From: Pelargonium tetragonum
Lineage: Eukaryota > Streptophyta > Magnoliopsida > Geraniales > Geraniaceae
DNA length: 23,224 bases
Direction of reading: 5' to 3'
Assembly (NCBI GenBank): GCA_036897445.1
Contig: JAYMTL010000195.1
Coordinates: forward strand, 1 to 23,224
Within the stretch, counting starts at the first letter, position 1, and every line of letters begins with the position of its first letter. Below are positions 12,861 through 23,162 of the stretch, piece after piece. A program made the translations under genes and the position numbers. The notes beneath the pieces were generated by a model that worked only from the letters and a program-made list of their open reading frames with translations, was not told where the DNA came from and searched no databases.

Positions 12861-15800
12861 AATGTAAGGTTAACTAAACTAAGACTATTAAGGATTAACC
12901 TCCCTCACAAAGTGGCGGTCGGTAAGACAGATAAATCTATGTACTACTAATACTACGCATTACCTCGTGAACGATAAGAGCAGGGAACAGGAGGACTATA
13001 CTTTTTTTATTTTAATAGAAACCGCTGGAATACAATTCTAATTATAAAGTACTATTCTCACTATATTAGAACAAGTAACTATCTTCCTATCCTAATTCCT
13101 ATGACTACTATAGAATACTCTAATATCTATAATAACTCTCTAATAAAGACTCTCTATGCTTTCACACTTTCTTCCTAGCAACAAGAACTCCATTAAGACA
13201 GGCTATATCAAGACAACCAACAACTCTCCTATAGGCATATCTTTTCTATTTCGGATAAGAAAAAGGAACTCTCTTTATGTAAAGACTTTTAAGAAATTCC
13301 TTTGAGGAGTTAAAGACACTTTTTTTTGTAAGTAGGTTTTCCATGAACCGGTAAGTATCCAGTATAGGATTCGAACCAACGAGCTCTTTACTACTTTATT
13401 CTTTGATTAATTGGATAGGAAATAAACGAGTATTGTCTTTTTTATGAATTCTATCTAAGTGTCCAAATAAGGCCCGTCTAACAGTTCTTTGATTCGTAGT
13501 TTTAAGAGGATTCCTATCACAAATTAGAAATGAAATATAAGCTGAGCCTATACCTCGAAGTTAAATAAAAGGCACGAGCTCAACTCACTAGACACTTTGC
13601 TTTGTGGACAACCGAGAAGTCTCCTTTTTAGACTTATAATATAGGGAAAGAGAAATTTGACTTAAAACTACTCGAAACTTGGTAACATTTAGCTTTACTT
13701 GAACGCTATAAAGGCAAAATTTCGAACAAAAAATTGAGTTTTGTGATATCTTGTCTTAAATTTAGGAAGAATCTCCTTAATCAAATCAAGCTGAAGAATT
13801 CCCTTTCTGTAACGAGTTGTTATCTTAAAAGTTCCTTGAGAAGCTCCTGACATAGCTTTTGTTTAACAAGTGACTGCAATTAAATTTAACTGAGGGGAGT
13901 TTCGTCGGAATTTACTTCGAGTTTTTGAATCACAAGTCTTTTCCTTTTTGAACCCGCGAGGATTTGTTTCAGATAGACTAATGTTAAGGAAACTCTGAAA
14001 AGGACGGAGGCAATACAAAAGCGAAAGGTATAGTATAGGCTTCTTGGGACTTTACTACTCTGTAACTTTTTGGGGACAAGCTTAGAAAACTGCAAAAGAA
14101 GAAAGCTCATATAGACCCTTTATATATTGACTAAAAAACTTTTGACGTAACGAATTTACTAAAAAAAGTTTAGGATCCCGTTCCAAGGAAACTTACCCAG
14201 GGAAATACTCTATCTTTTGCTTGTTGAATTATGATACACTCTCTTTCCGGACCTTTTTAGGAGTGAGACGCTAGAGACTTCCCTTTTTCCTCCCATTTTA
14301 ACTTATAAGTTTGTTTAATAAGCAGGGTTTCCGCAGTTAAGGAGTTTTCCAATCAAGTCTAAACCAGATTTCAGTTGAGATAGCTAGAGTTCTCTTGGCA
14401 ATAACTTAAAGACTTGAGTTTATACTTCTCGATTCTTTGCATTTAGGGATCTATCGTCATTCAGGCTAGACAATGGGCAGTTCGTTTATTGGTATACAGG
14501 ATACCCTTTTTTGTTGTATGAGTTTTGAAAAAAGCTCGTTAGTTCCTTATATGGAGATTTCAAGGGGAATTTCTTTTTAAAGCTTTGTTAAATGACTCTT
14601 TAATTAATGGGTCTAAACTGCTTTATCTGATCTTTACTTTAGGAGCAGTCAAACAAAAGAATTCCGTAGAAAGCTCTCAATTTGTAACGAATAAATATAG
14701 CAAAAGCTAGGAAACAAATTACCGGATAAATTCCATTTATAAAGGAATAGAAAAACAAGATAAAGATAACTCCACGTTAACAGTATTATAATTACGGGAT
14801 CTTCCCGTTCAATCAGTTTTACCAGAAACTCCTACAAAGGAGTCTATGGGGAGGGGTTTGTTTAATAGTAAAAAAGGACTCCTCTGATACTTACTGTTGC
14901 TAGATACTGAAAAGAGTAATACATCTCTAAAGCAAATAGCTGTTTGTAAAGGTTTGTTGTAATTTATTTTGTTTATTTACTTTATTAACCAGAAACCCCA
15001 CTAAAAGTGTTGTCAAATATTAAACCTAAACCGGGAGCTGAAGGAATAACTTGTAATTTATCTTTCAGTGCAGAGGAGTCCCTCTTGCGTAGATGTTTAG
15101 TTTGACTTTTCTTTAAGTCTATCTATAAGTCAGCTTAGGTTAAAAGAAAAGAGGTTTAGACACTTTTGTATTTCTGTCGAGTATTACCCAGTATGCTGTA
15201 ATTTTAGACGCTTCCTTTGACTTCAACTCTTCAATATTATACTTTATATAATATATCAAAACCACTAAGTACTAAAGTTATATAAGCGAACACAGCCCAG
15301 CACTCGTGTTAATGTCTGGGGCACTCCTTTTAAAGGAAGTAGTTTTTTTTTTCAAAAATACGACTCAACCCTAAAATTAAGATAAAATCTATTTACAAGA
15401 GCCTCCTAGTATAAAAAATTCAATTATCCCAAAACCAGTTACTGTTTAAACTCTTAAATCTGAAAAGACACCCTGTAATTACCAGTACATTGTTGTAAGG
15501 CTTGCTAAAATTAGAGTACGGGGGTTCTCTATAGTAAATGTAACTTGAATACTGATTGGAGTTTATATTATATAAAGATTAAGATTGCCTCAAACCATGC
15601 GGAGGGTGCTCTTAAAAAGTAGTTTAAGATAAGTTAAGTACAAGAAAGTATGCAAGGATCCTTCTTTCTTAAATAATAGAGTTTAACCCCTTTCTATTGT
15701 GTAAAAAAGCACTTTTGCCATAATCATTAGGTTAGGATAGTTAGCTGCTTTTTTGTAAAACCCAGTCTGTATTTTGAAACAAGGAGTTACCCTTCAGATT

Positions 15801-16105
15801 TGAGTGCTCATTTCTTGTCATCCTTTAGAAGGATACATAAGAATTGCTTTGTTTATTAAAGGCGCAGCTCTGCCAACTTACATTATAGTTTACCCTATAC
15901 TTCGTAGTTAATGTACGCATTCCCAGGAGAGTCTACAACTCCTAGTACTAGTATAATAAGATAAAGAAAGCGTCAGTAAGAGATCCTTAAAAGTTAATTT
16001 AGAAACCGAGGTATTATAAATTGCAAGATTTCACAAGGAAGCCTTCCTTTTTTGGTACCTAGATATTGATTCAGACATTTACACTATAAATATTGTACTC
16101 GTTAT
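12861..16105. other. Non-coding stretch; one short inverted repeat fragment
   Basis: No gene is seen. The best open frame is 74 codons on the minus strand (13886-14110), with no recognisable motif. At 13104-13123 the words ACTACTATA and GAATACTCTAA match, inverted and with an 8-base gap, the segment 20282-20309 of the repeat tail. A tRNA-like T-arm string, GGTTCGAATCC on the minus strand near 13368-13378, does not fold into a tRNA. A 13-base near-palindrome (TCCTTT, one base, AAAGGA) lies at 15325-15337, followed by a run of ten T at 15343-15352. Confidence 0.65.
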
Positions 16106-16130
16106 AAAAAAGCGGCTGTACTAAAGCCGC
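16106..16130 (-). terminator. Terminator-like GC hairpin followed by a T run
   Basis: On the minus strand, GCGGCT (16130-16125) pairs with AGCCGC (16117-16112) across a 7-base loop and is followed at once by six T (16111-16106). A GC-rich 6-bp stem directly before a T run is the usual form of an intrinsic terminator and also of some plastid mRNA 3' ends. G+C-rich arms are rare in this window, which makes a chance pairing less likely. No gene is recognisable on the minus strand upstream (above 16130), so there is no transcript to assign it to. It could be a relic or a chance hairpin. Confidence 0.4.
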
Positions 16131-19100
16131 GCCTAGTCAATTTTCTATTCTCAACTATCAATTATAGAGTAACACCCTAAGTGGCGCAGTCTTACTCTGC
16201 GGTGTGGATTCTAAAAATACATACTGAAGAAGCTTATAAATCCCCCCAAAAAGGAGTTTCCTTTATAGGAGCTCAATTTAAGAGGCTTCCTTGTTTACTA
16301 GAACTTATTAAACCTGAGAAGCCAGAAAATAGCAGTACTCCGTGTGTTCAAACCCCAACTGTTGGAAGACTTTTCTATTTACCTTACACTATCTTTATAT
16401 TCTTAGGTTTTCGCAGGAGCAGCCTATCCAAGTATCTCGCGGGGATTCCTTTAAAAGGTTATGTTTTACAACCCCTTAGATTACGGAAGTAAATAAGTGC
16501 TTTCTTATAAAAACGTCTTGGACTTAAACTTTGATTAAAGCTACAAAATTGAGTAATGGACTCAAGAACTTGATTAAGAGAAATCCATATGCTTATTTTC
16601 TAACCCTGCACTCTTTTACATAGGTTTTTTATAGGTATCCCGGGAAGTCTTTCTTATTCCAGTTGAAGATATGAATTCTTACCACTAAGTTAAGTGCAAA
16701 CTTGAATTTATAGAATTTTGAAGCCTGGTAAATGACAAAAGTACGCGTATCTAGTAAACTGAAAATGACTACAAAACAGGATACAAGCTCTCGTTTAAGG
16801 AAAAAGAAAGGGAAACTTTAGAATAAAAAACTTGTACTATAGGTTCTACCTATCCAAAGTTAACGAAACCCATTTTTACAAGGACCCCAAAAAATCAATC
16901 CTTTCGTCGTAGGTTAGAAAGTTTTTAACTTATACAAGTTTAGTCCTGAACATTCATAAGCCTGTTGCGTATCCGGAAATTCCAAAGATAGAATCAAATC
17001 CTTTGAAGGAAGCAAGTCCAAAAACCTTAATAAACCCACTTTAAAGGAATGCCTAACTCCGCTCCTTTTAGTGGGAATTTCTGTGCTTATACTTATAGCA
17101 GCTGCTTATTTGCCTTCCCTATGTTTAACCCGTTCAACTTGAGAGTCGATAAAGTTTCTGAAGTGTATACCTTGTAACATAAGATACAGAAGCGCCGAGT
17201 GCTCGAGTCCCCCTATCGTATAACTATCCCTTTTAAACAGTACTTTCCCTGATAAGGGCACCCTTTTGTAGCATAGTATACTGAGTCCAATGTTGGTATT
17301 CGAAATAAAAAGTGGGCTAAAAAAGAGTCAAAATGATTCACTCGGGAGTTGCTGTGTAACCCTAAATGAAAGCGCCTTTCTAAATTTCTTTTTTCCTGTT
17401 CAAAGAAACAGCGAACTTCGTAAAAGATTTGACTTGTTACTTAACTGTATCCGCTATAAAGTAAGAAAATCCTCCTAGATCCGAATATTACTACACCACT
17501 CAAAGTGCTTTTAAACAAAAACCTAATAAGGAAGACTAAAAAGGAAGGCACGGATAAATTTAGATAAGTGTAATATATCCAAAAGGAATCGCAAAGCAAA
17601 GGTACTTTAAGTTTTCGGTAAGATCGAAAGGGTTTTGTTTACGTGGTAAGGACGGGCCCTTTTGACTTTTTATGTGTCTTATCCAGTATTCGTGAAAGGG
17701 TGTTTGAACCTTCATATACTGGGTTCCGTGTTATAATTTTGACTTTTCGGGGTAGCTATGCCTGGGAAGAAACATTTTAACGAAGTTTTTTTAATGCGCT
17801 CTTGTGCTATAGTCTGTAATAGTACTAAATAGTGCGCTTTTTTGTGTAGAGGCCTGGACTAAGAGTTGTTCGTAATCTTTAGTAAGTTAAAAAGATCCCT
17901 GTAACAACAAGTGAAATCGGGAAAAGAAATTCGAATAAGGGAAAGTTGGGTAGGATTAAATACTTGATGCAGAGCTTAAGACAAAGAAGAATTCCATAAT
18001 ATAGAAACAGCTCACGTTTCCTTTTTACAAAAATCTATAAGTACGGTAATTTTGCTCGAGTCTTACTATTAGATTACCCAGTATGTAAAAAGTCTTTTAT
18101 TTGTAGAAGTATAAGTAAATATAAAGTCAGAAGAATTGCTGGGTCTTTTTATTTTATAGGAAAGTCTTAATACAAAGGCAGATAGAGCTTAATAAAAAGA
18201 GTCTAACTTTTAATATTGTTTAATTCATAAACTTGTTGTTATTTCTTCATACTTATACTAGACCTTGTTCCTTTGCAAAGGCAAGAACGGTAAGCTAAAA
18301 TTCTTTTTTTTGTAAGGGATAAATCAAGTACTCATTTAAGAGCATACTTCCGCAAGTCAAGACCAGAAGAGTAGAAGCCTTGTCGAAAAAGTCCCTGTAG
18401 TAGAAGTGAGTAGAAGTCTAATTAGAGAGGGTCTCCGATTGTGAAAGTGTTTCTTAGTTTTAGTGGATAGGTAGCCCTTAGGTCTAGTTAAGTTTTAATT
18501 CCTAAAGTTCTTATCGGTCACTGCTTAGATCAGGAAAAAGCTCAGGTTTTTATTTATAAAAAGATTCCGGCTTAAGAAAAGTTTCTTTTATATGTTTTAT
18601 ATGTATTCTCAAAAAAGGATTTAGTTACTACAACAGCAAATTATAGGGCCAGGGTTTCCTTTACTTTAGAAGTCCAGAGGGTGCCCTTGAGTATTTTGCT
18701 TATTATTTGGTATCCCGTCAGAGAAAGTGTAGAAATGCTAAAATAGTCACAGTGACTTTTGTAGAATGTCAGACTCTAAAACAAAGTATAAAGTATATGG
18801 TAAGTGACAAATTATACGTTCACGGATTACTTTAACTTAAGTGGATTATCCTAAGAGTTTTCCTATAAAACTTCTTCCGAGCTATCCGATTTAAAAGAAT
18901 AGTAAACACAAAAGGAGATCCTAAAAAGAAATTAAGAAGATATGTTCTGTCTATTAGCTTTTCTGAGCCTAATAAAAGACCCCTTTTGACTTTTAATGTA
19001 TGAAATTTATAGAAAAGATAAAAAAAGGATCTCTAGTAAAAGAAAATTGAGGATCGCTATCAGAATACTTCCTATTTTAAGGTTCCTACTCTCTCCCCCT

Positions 19101-19959
19101 CTAAGATTTTTTCCTTAAAAAGTAAAGGCTCTCAAGAGAAATATATAATGAAATTAAGGATTAACTAGAATAACCCTGAAGTTACGATCCAGAATGTCTT
19201 TTATTGCTAGTTTGTTTAGTTACCTCTTGCCCATCCCCGACTCAGGTTGCTTTGGATTTACTAAATTTATTATCCACATTATTCTGAAACTTCCCTTACT
19301 TATAAAACTCCTTAGTGATTCTAATTTTAGTGAAGACGCAGGATACCCCCTTTATTTACATAACTTATTAACCCCGGGAAGTCATCAGAAAGAGTACCAC
19401 CCCTTTCCTTAGTTAGAAAACTGACAGGATAGTCTTGTTTCCTTTAGGGCGACCCCTGAGCTACTAAGAAAATACATGAGTTCAAGTCGCGTAGTATAAT
19501 AGAGAGCTCCCTTACTTAGAAGGGCAGGAAAGCTACATAAATAAGCCAGGGAATTCCATGGGTTCAACTGATACGATACCCTATGCTATAATAATTACCT
19601 ACCTATACTAGCTACAGCAGGGCTTGGGCTAATATACGGGATATCAAGTACAGCACAGGAAATCCGTGGTAATTTTACCCTCGCTACTTGAGCAGAGTTT
19701 ATATAAGAGGGCCCTAACGCAAATCTTTTTAAAAGACGTACTGTAAGCCCTTAAATTACCTAATGGATTAACTTATATATATATACGGCGTTTCTGTCTT
19801 AAAAGTTAGAAACTCTAATAATTGTATCTTAAAAGGAGCCCGCTTTTAAGAATTTTCTTCAAGAATTAAAAACACTTATAAAAAACTAAATAAATAGAGC
19901 GTTTCCTTTCAAAAAAATGGGAATTTAAGTTGGAGGGAGGTAACTTTTTCTAGTTTATT
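16131..19959. other. Non-coding stretch, contains the longest chance open frame
   Basis: The longest open frame of the window lies here, 16181-16492 on the plus strand (103 codons, GTG start). Its translation has no domain, signal peptide or membrane segment that I recognise, no clear ribosome-binding site precedes it, and its length matches the chance maximum. Minor items are a 9-base tandem doublet (TTTTATATG twice, 18587-18604), a GTAGAAG-rich patch at 18371-18418, six TA units at 19774-19785 and GGAATTCC at 19550-19557. No RNA gene is seen. Confidence 0.68.
17683..17722. other. Imperfect 40-base hairpin
   Basis: CCAGTAT at 17683-17689 pairs with ATACTGG at 17716-17722. Inside, TGAAAGGGT pairs imperfectly with ACCTTCA around a loop of about six bases. 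The outer 7-bp stem alone would be common by chance at this spacing; the second inner stem is what makes it worth recording. It is not a tRNA and no T run follows it. Function unknown. Confidence 0.3.
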
Positions 19960-20340
19960 GAATACGCATACATACACAATAACACCAACATCTACAGATT
20001 CTTCTACTGCTGACCTGGATTCCTTGCTGCCCGTTTCCACTGACTTTGACTTCCTCCTTTGTTGACTCACTTGTTTTCTTACTTAGTTACTTTTTTTACT
20101 TTGTTTGATTTGAATTACTTGCCTTAGATCTCTTATTACTTGACTTCTTAGTCTTAGTTTGTTAGGAGCTAGTTCTTATATTAGTAAGAGAAGTAGGAGT
20201 AAGGAAAGGAGCTATAGAGGAGAGATTCCTTTGTTATTCCCTGTAGAGCTTAATGTCTTATCGAGTATTACCTGTACTTATTTAGAATATTCTATAGCCT
20301 TATAGTAGTTATAGTAATAGAAGTTGTTCTAGTTCTTTTA
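19960..20340 (+). repeat. Repeat unit A (first of two diverged tandem copies)
   Basis: The unit has four recognisable parts in order: a head with TAACACCAACATCTAC (19980-19995); a pyrimidine-rich stretch of CTT, TTGACTT and TTACTTG words; CTTAGTTTGTTAGGAG ending at 20168; a purine-rich tail (TAGTAAGAGAAGTAGG); and TATTACCTGTACTTATT at 20266 followed by TAGTTATAGTAATAG. All parts recur in the same order in unit B. Relative to B, this unit carries about 94 extra bases between head and middle (157 versus 63 bases). No open frame runs through it. I do not recognise the family. Confidence 0.6.
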
Positions 20341-20444
20341 AGGGGTCTTACTCAATTTTTTTTGTTTATCGTTTGGGAGTGTAAAGGCTTACAGGTGCAG
20401 GAGATGTTCTCCCGACTGGAACGAAGAGAAGGAGCCCGATAGCA
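20341..20444. other. Segment between the two repeat units
   Basis: It probably belongs to the end of unit A, since the word order GGGAGTG...GGCTTAC here resembles GTAGTGGG...GCTTACC about 400 bases further on. It is too diverged to set a boundary, and holds no gene. Confidence 0.35.
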
Positions 20445-20770
20445 AGTTTCTTGATTGTACATGCATCCACTATAACACTAACATCTACTGACTTCTTCTT
20501 TGTTCTTGTTGCTTTCTTTGACTTATCTTTCTTATTGCTTAACTTCTTAGTTTGTTAGGAGACTTCCTTTTAGTTTAGCAAGAAGGAAAGGAAGATAGGT
20601 CAGGGTAAGAGAAGATAGGATTTGGGGCTAGTGCTTAGAGCTAGGGTGCCTTACTGTTGCTATGGGTTACTGTACTTATTGTAGCTTGCAATTAGTTATA
20701 TGTAATTGTATTTTCTTTCTTTATATTGGTAGTGGGTTTTGACTTCTTTAAGCAAGCTTACCTAAGTCTG
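20445..20770 (+). repeat. Repeat unit B (second tandem copy)
   Basis: The head CTATAACACTAACATCTAC (20470-20488) matches the head of unit A 493 bases upstream. The middle, CTTATTGCTTAACTTCTTAG (from 20531) then TTTGTTAGGAG, matches at an offset of 399, and TTACTGTACTTATT (20667) at 398. Constant order and a stable offset after the first indel show a real tandem duplication, not shared base bias. CTTCCTTT at 20563-20570 and AAAGGAAG at 20587-20594 form an 8-bp inverted pair inside the unit. Several differences from A are C/T or G/A changes at CpA or TpG sites. There is no open frame and no recognised element family. Confidence 0.6.
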
Positions 20771-21819
20771 CCTTTATCCGTATCAGTATAGGGGAGGTTA
20801 GCCTTAGGATTAGAAGGAGGCCTATGTTGTTAAGCTGTATTCCTTATAAATTCTCTCTAAAAAGGGTAAGCAACCTAAAAAAATGTAGGAGAACCCCTGC
20901 TAAAAGTATGAAATCACTTGGTGGGCTCACTTAGGGTTTCTGGCACGGAAATGGCTATAGAATGAATTTGAGTATTCTGGTAATGAATCCGGTTTTTGTT
21001 CCTTAAGATTCTTGTTTAAGAGTTTCCATTTTTAGTTTTAGTACTTAGAAAGAGGGTCAATCAAATAATGAAAAGTAAATAAATAAGGGGAGTTCCTTTC
21101 TAGCCTTGCTTACTTTACTAAAACTTTGTAACTAAGGTAAATTTGCGTAAAGGTTATCTGGGAGGTTATTTATAGGAGCAAGAAAAGAAAAAACTTGAGA
21201 GGAGCTTACTCTAGCCTTGTTTGAGAGCCTGCTTTCTGTACCATTTTCTTGAACATACAACCTTACGCTGGAATACCCAGGATGTCTTTTTCTTTTGATT
21301 TCTTCTGTATTCCCGATTCTTTTACAGGTAATGTAATTAATGTAACTATGTTACCTTTGTTTCTTGTTTCTAATACGAAAGGAGAGCTGAAAGGGGCTTT
21401 TCTCATTTAATTTACTCGTTCTAGCAGAATAAGTTTTACAAGGAAAGGTTGAAGTTAAAAAAAGGGGGTAGACTAGCTCCAGTTTTCTTTTTCTGACAGA
21501 TCTCAGAATTAACAATAATACATATAACTAAAAGTAGGACGACCCTTTTAAAAGTCTTGTATATCGCAAAAAGGCGAGAGTTCTGCAGCAGAATTCCAAG
21601 GGGGACCCCAGAGTTTACTTTATTGTAAGAATGCTTCCTTCCCAGAATTCCCATAAAATAAAAGAGAAATAAACTTTTAAACTTCCTTTTTATTAGGAAT
21701 TCCCCCTGTTAGTTTAGACTAGATAAGCAACTTAATCTCTTCGGAATCTTCAATTCTTTATGAAATTTAATAATACAAAGAGTACAAGGAGTCATGGAGT
21801 ACTAAAAAAGTGTAAAAGT
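20771..21819. other. Non-coding stretch, nothing recognisable
   Basis: The best open frame is 72 codons on the minus strand (21436-21654), of chance length and without motifs. GGAATTCC occurs at 21696-21703. No repeat, RNA gene or regulatory site can be supported. Confidence 0.7.
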
Positions 21820-22560
21820 GAATTTTAAGAGAATAAGATTTTCAGAATGACTTAGAGAAAGCGGATAGAGCAAGGGCTAAGAGGACCCCTAAGACAGGGA
21901 AAACAAAGCTTATAAGACAGTTTAGGACCCAAAAAAGCAGGTATAATAGCTAAGGGGACAGGTATTTGCTAAGGAAGCAAGTAAGCGGTTAGTGGGATTA
22001 GAACCTTTTGGAGTTACTGTATTCTGTGCACCCTAGTTAAAGGCATTTTTGTAATATCAAAGTGAAAGGGTGCTTTTGTAGTATTCGAGTGTGGGAGTTG
22101 AACTCGTGTATTTCCCCTGGTAAAAGATTTTTAAGGTAATGAAATTAAGGAATATTTCCAGTAAAAAAAATCTTTCATTTTAATAGGGGAGGTGTAAAGT
22201 TATTTAGGATAAGTCTAGCACTCAATCTCAGTAATTAAGTCTTGGCTATTTTAAGCTTTCTCGAGATTGATTATGATTTTTGATTCTAGATAATATAATA
22301 ACAAAAGGTATCTGGTTAGGGAGTAAAGCTAATGGTAAGAGTTCGGTTACAAAGACTATGATTAGAGGTATTGTTATCAAGAAGGCGGGTCTAGTTAGGA
22401 AAGTTCTAGGTTATAAGAAAGCAGGTATAGCCTAAGCTCCACAAGATACAGAGTAAGATTAAAGTTGTAGGTATCATGACAGGCAAGGCCCTAAGAATTC
22501 AGGCAGGAATAGTTTCCAAAAGAGATTTTTTACAAGGTAAAAGGTCTCCAAACTCGCGAT
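21820..22560 (+). other. Purine-rich block with short repeated words
   Basis: The plus strand is biased to A and G for about 700 bases. The word AARAARGCRGGT recurs at 21931-21942, 22379-22390 and 22415-22426; the first and third continue as ATA..AGC/GCC TAAG. One frame is open for 52 codons from 22277 to a TAA at 22433, without a nearby ATG. It reads lysine- and glycine-rich, with K-K-A-G twice and a G-x4-G-K-S string at 22319-22342 that has the form of a Walker A motif. No other ATPase motif follows and the frame is short, so I treat this as an open patch in a biased sequence, not as a gene. A coding relic cannot be excluded. Confidence 0.35.
22039..22091 (+). repeat. Short diverged tandem duplication
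   Basis: 22039-22064 (AAAGGCATTTTTGTAATATC then AAAGTG) is followed at once by 22065-22091 (AAAGGGTGCTTTTGTAGTAT then TCGAGTG). The two align with mostly transition differences and one extra base. It is small and could be replication slippage. Confidence 0.4.
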
Positions 22561-22778
22561 AAAAGTCTTTAAGGTTTTATTCCAGAAATTGAAGTTGAAG
22601 TGGGTAAGGAAGTATATAAATATAGGATAAAACAATTCTGGTTATTCTTATTTCAAGTTTCCGACAAATAAAGGAAAGGTCTTTTTTCCTGTTGGGGTGT
22701 TCTTTCTTTTTGTAAGGTGATCTATACTAAGACTATATTGATTGCATTTCCCTTCCCGGCGCAGTCAGGTACAATAAC

Positions 22779-22829
22779 TATTACCTCTATTCTCTAAAGC
22801 TCTATCCTCCTTATTATAGTAATAGATAA
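22779..22829 (+). repeat. Fragment resembling the tail of the 20-kb repeat
   Basis: TATTACCTCT, then a CTCTATCC-like segment, then TTATTATAGTAATAGATAAG match in order the tail of unit A (TATTACCTGT at 20266, TCTATAGCC, TTATAGTAATAGAAG near 20311). The spacing is similar (51 versus 58 bases). Only the tail is visible here; the head is not seen immediately upstream. An inverted head lies about 330 bases downstream at 23163. Confidence 0.4.
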
Positions 22830-23162
22830 GAGGCAGATAAAAAAAGAGAATAAAAATATCATAATATGTATACTATGTCCTAAGAGTTTAGTTACAGTGA
22901 GTAGGGGTGTTTCCTTTGTTTCATTTTTCAGTACCGGTTTCATTATACCTTTTTCTTGAATGGATTACTTTTGTAGCAGCATAGACTATTACATTCTACA
23001 GTACAGTTAAGGTTTCTATACGCGTTACCGATAAAACCAGAAGCGAGAGGAATTATACCTTATAACATGGACTCTTAAGTACAAGTATAGCATATAAGCC
23101 CCATAGGCGTATCGCTCTTGCCCCCCTCTCTTACTCCGTATCCTGCTAAGTCAAGTAAGTCT

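Larger units (their letters stand above)
2748..20023. repeat. Dispersed GGANTCC near-palindrome, at least 15 copies
   Basis: GGANTCC (its own reverse complement apart from the central base) starts at 2748, 3149, 3942, 4508, 5689, 6169, 6327, 8275, 9755, 10550, 13508, 14876, 15075, 16443 and 20017; this list was made by eye and may miss some. Base composition alone predicts about two in the window. Several copies extend the symmetry into flanking A/T runs (for example AGGATTCCT and AAAGAGGAATCCTTTT). Related even palindromes GGAATTCC occur at 6840, 19550 and 21696. Part of the excess may follow from the window's dinucleotide bias, because GG, GA, TC and CC steps survive loss of CpA and TpG. 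No common longer consensus is visible. Confidence 0.6.

Noticed and set aside
13357-13440. Minus-strand tRNA suggested by the T-arm string GGTTCGAATCC and by TATCCA/TGGATA ends
   Set aside because: The T stem does not pair (GTTGG against CCTAT), the acceptor pairing falls in the wrong register, the enclosed length is only about 62 bases, and no anticodon stem is found.
10807-15743. 14-base repeat GGTTAGGATAGTTA at 10807 and 15730
   Set aside because: From base composition, several 14-base direct matches are expected in 23 kb, and the flanks do not align.
16181-16492. The longest open frame of the window, 103 codons, as a hypothetical gene
   Set aside because: Its length equals the chance maximum for this window. 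It begins at GTG with no clear ribosome-binding site, and the translation shows no motif or familiar composition.
12398-17736. 13-base repeat TTCCGTGTTATAA at 12398 and 17724
   Set aside because: Over ten 13-base matches are expected by chance; the flanks differ.
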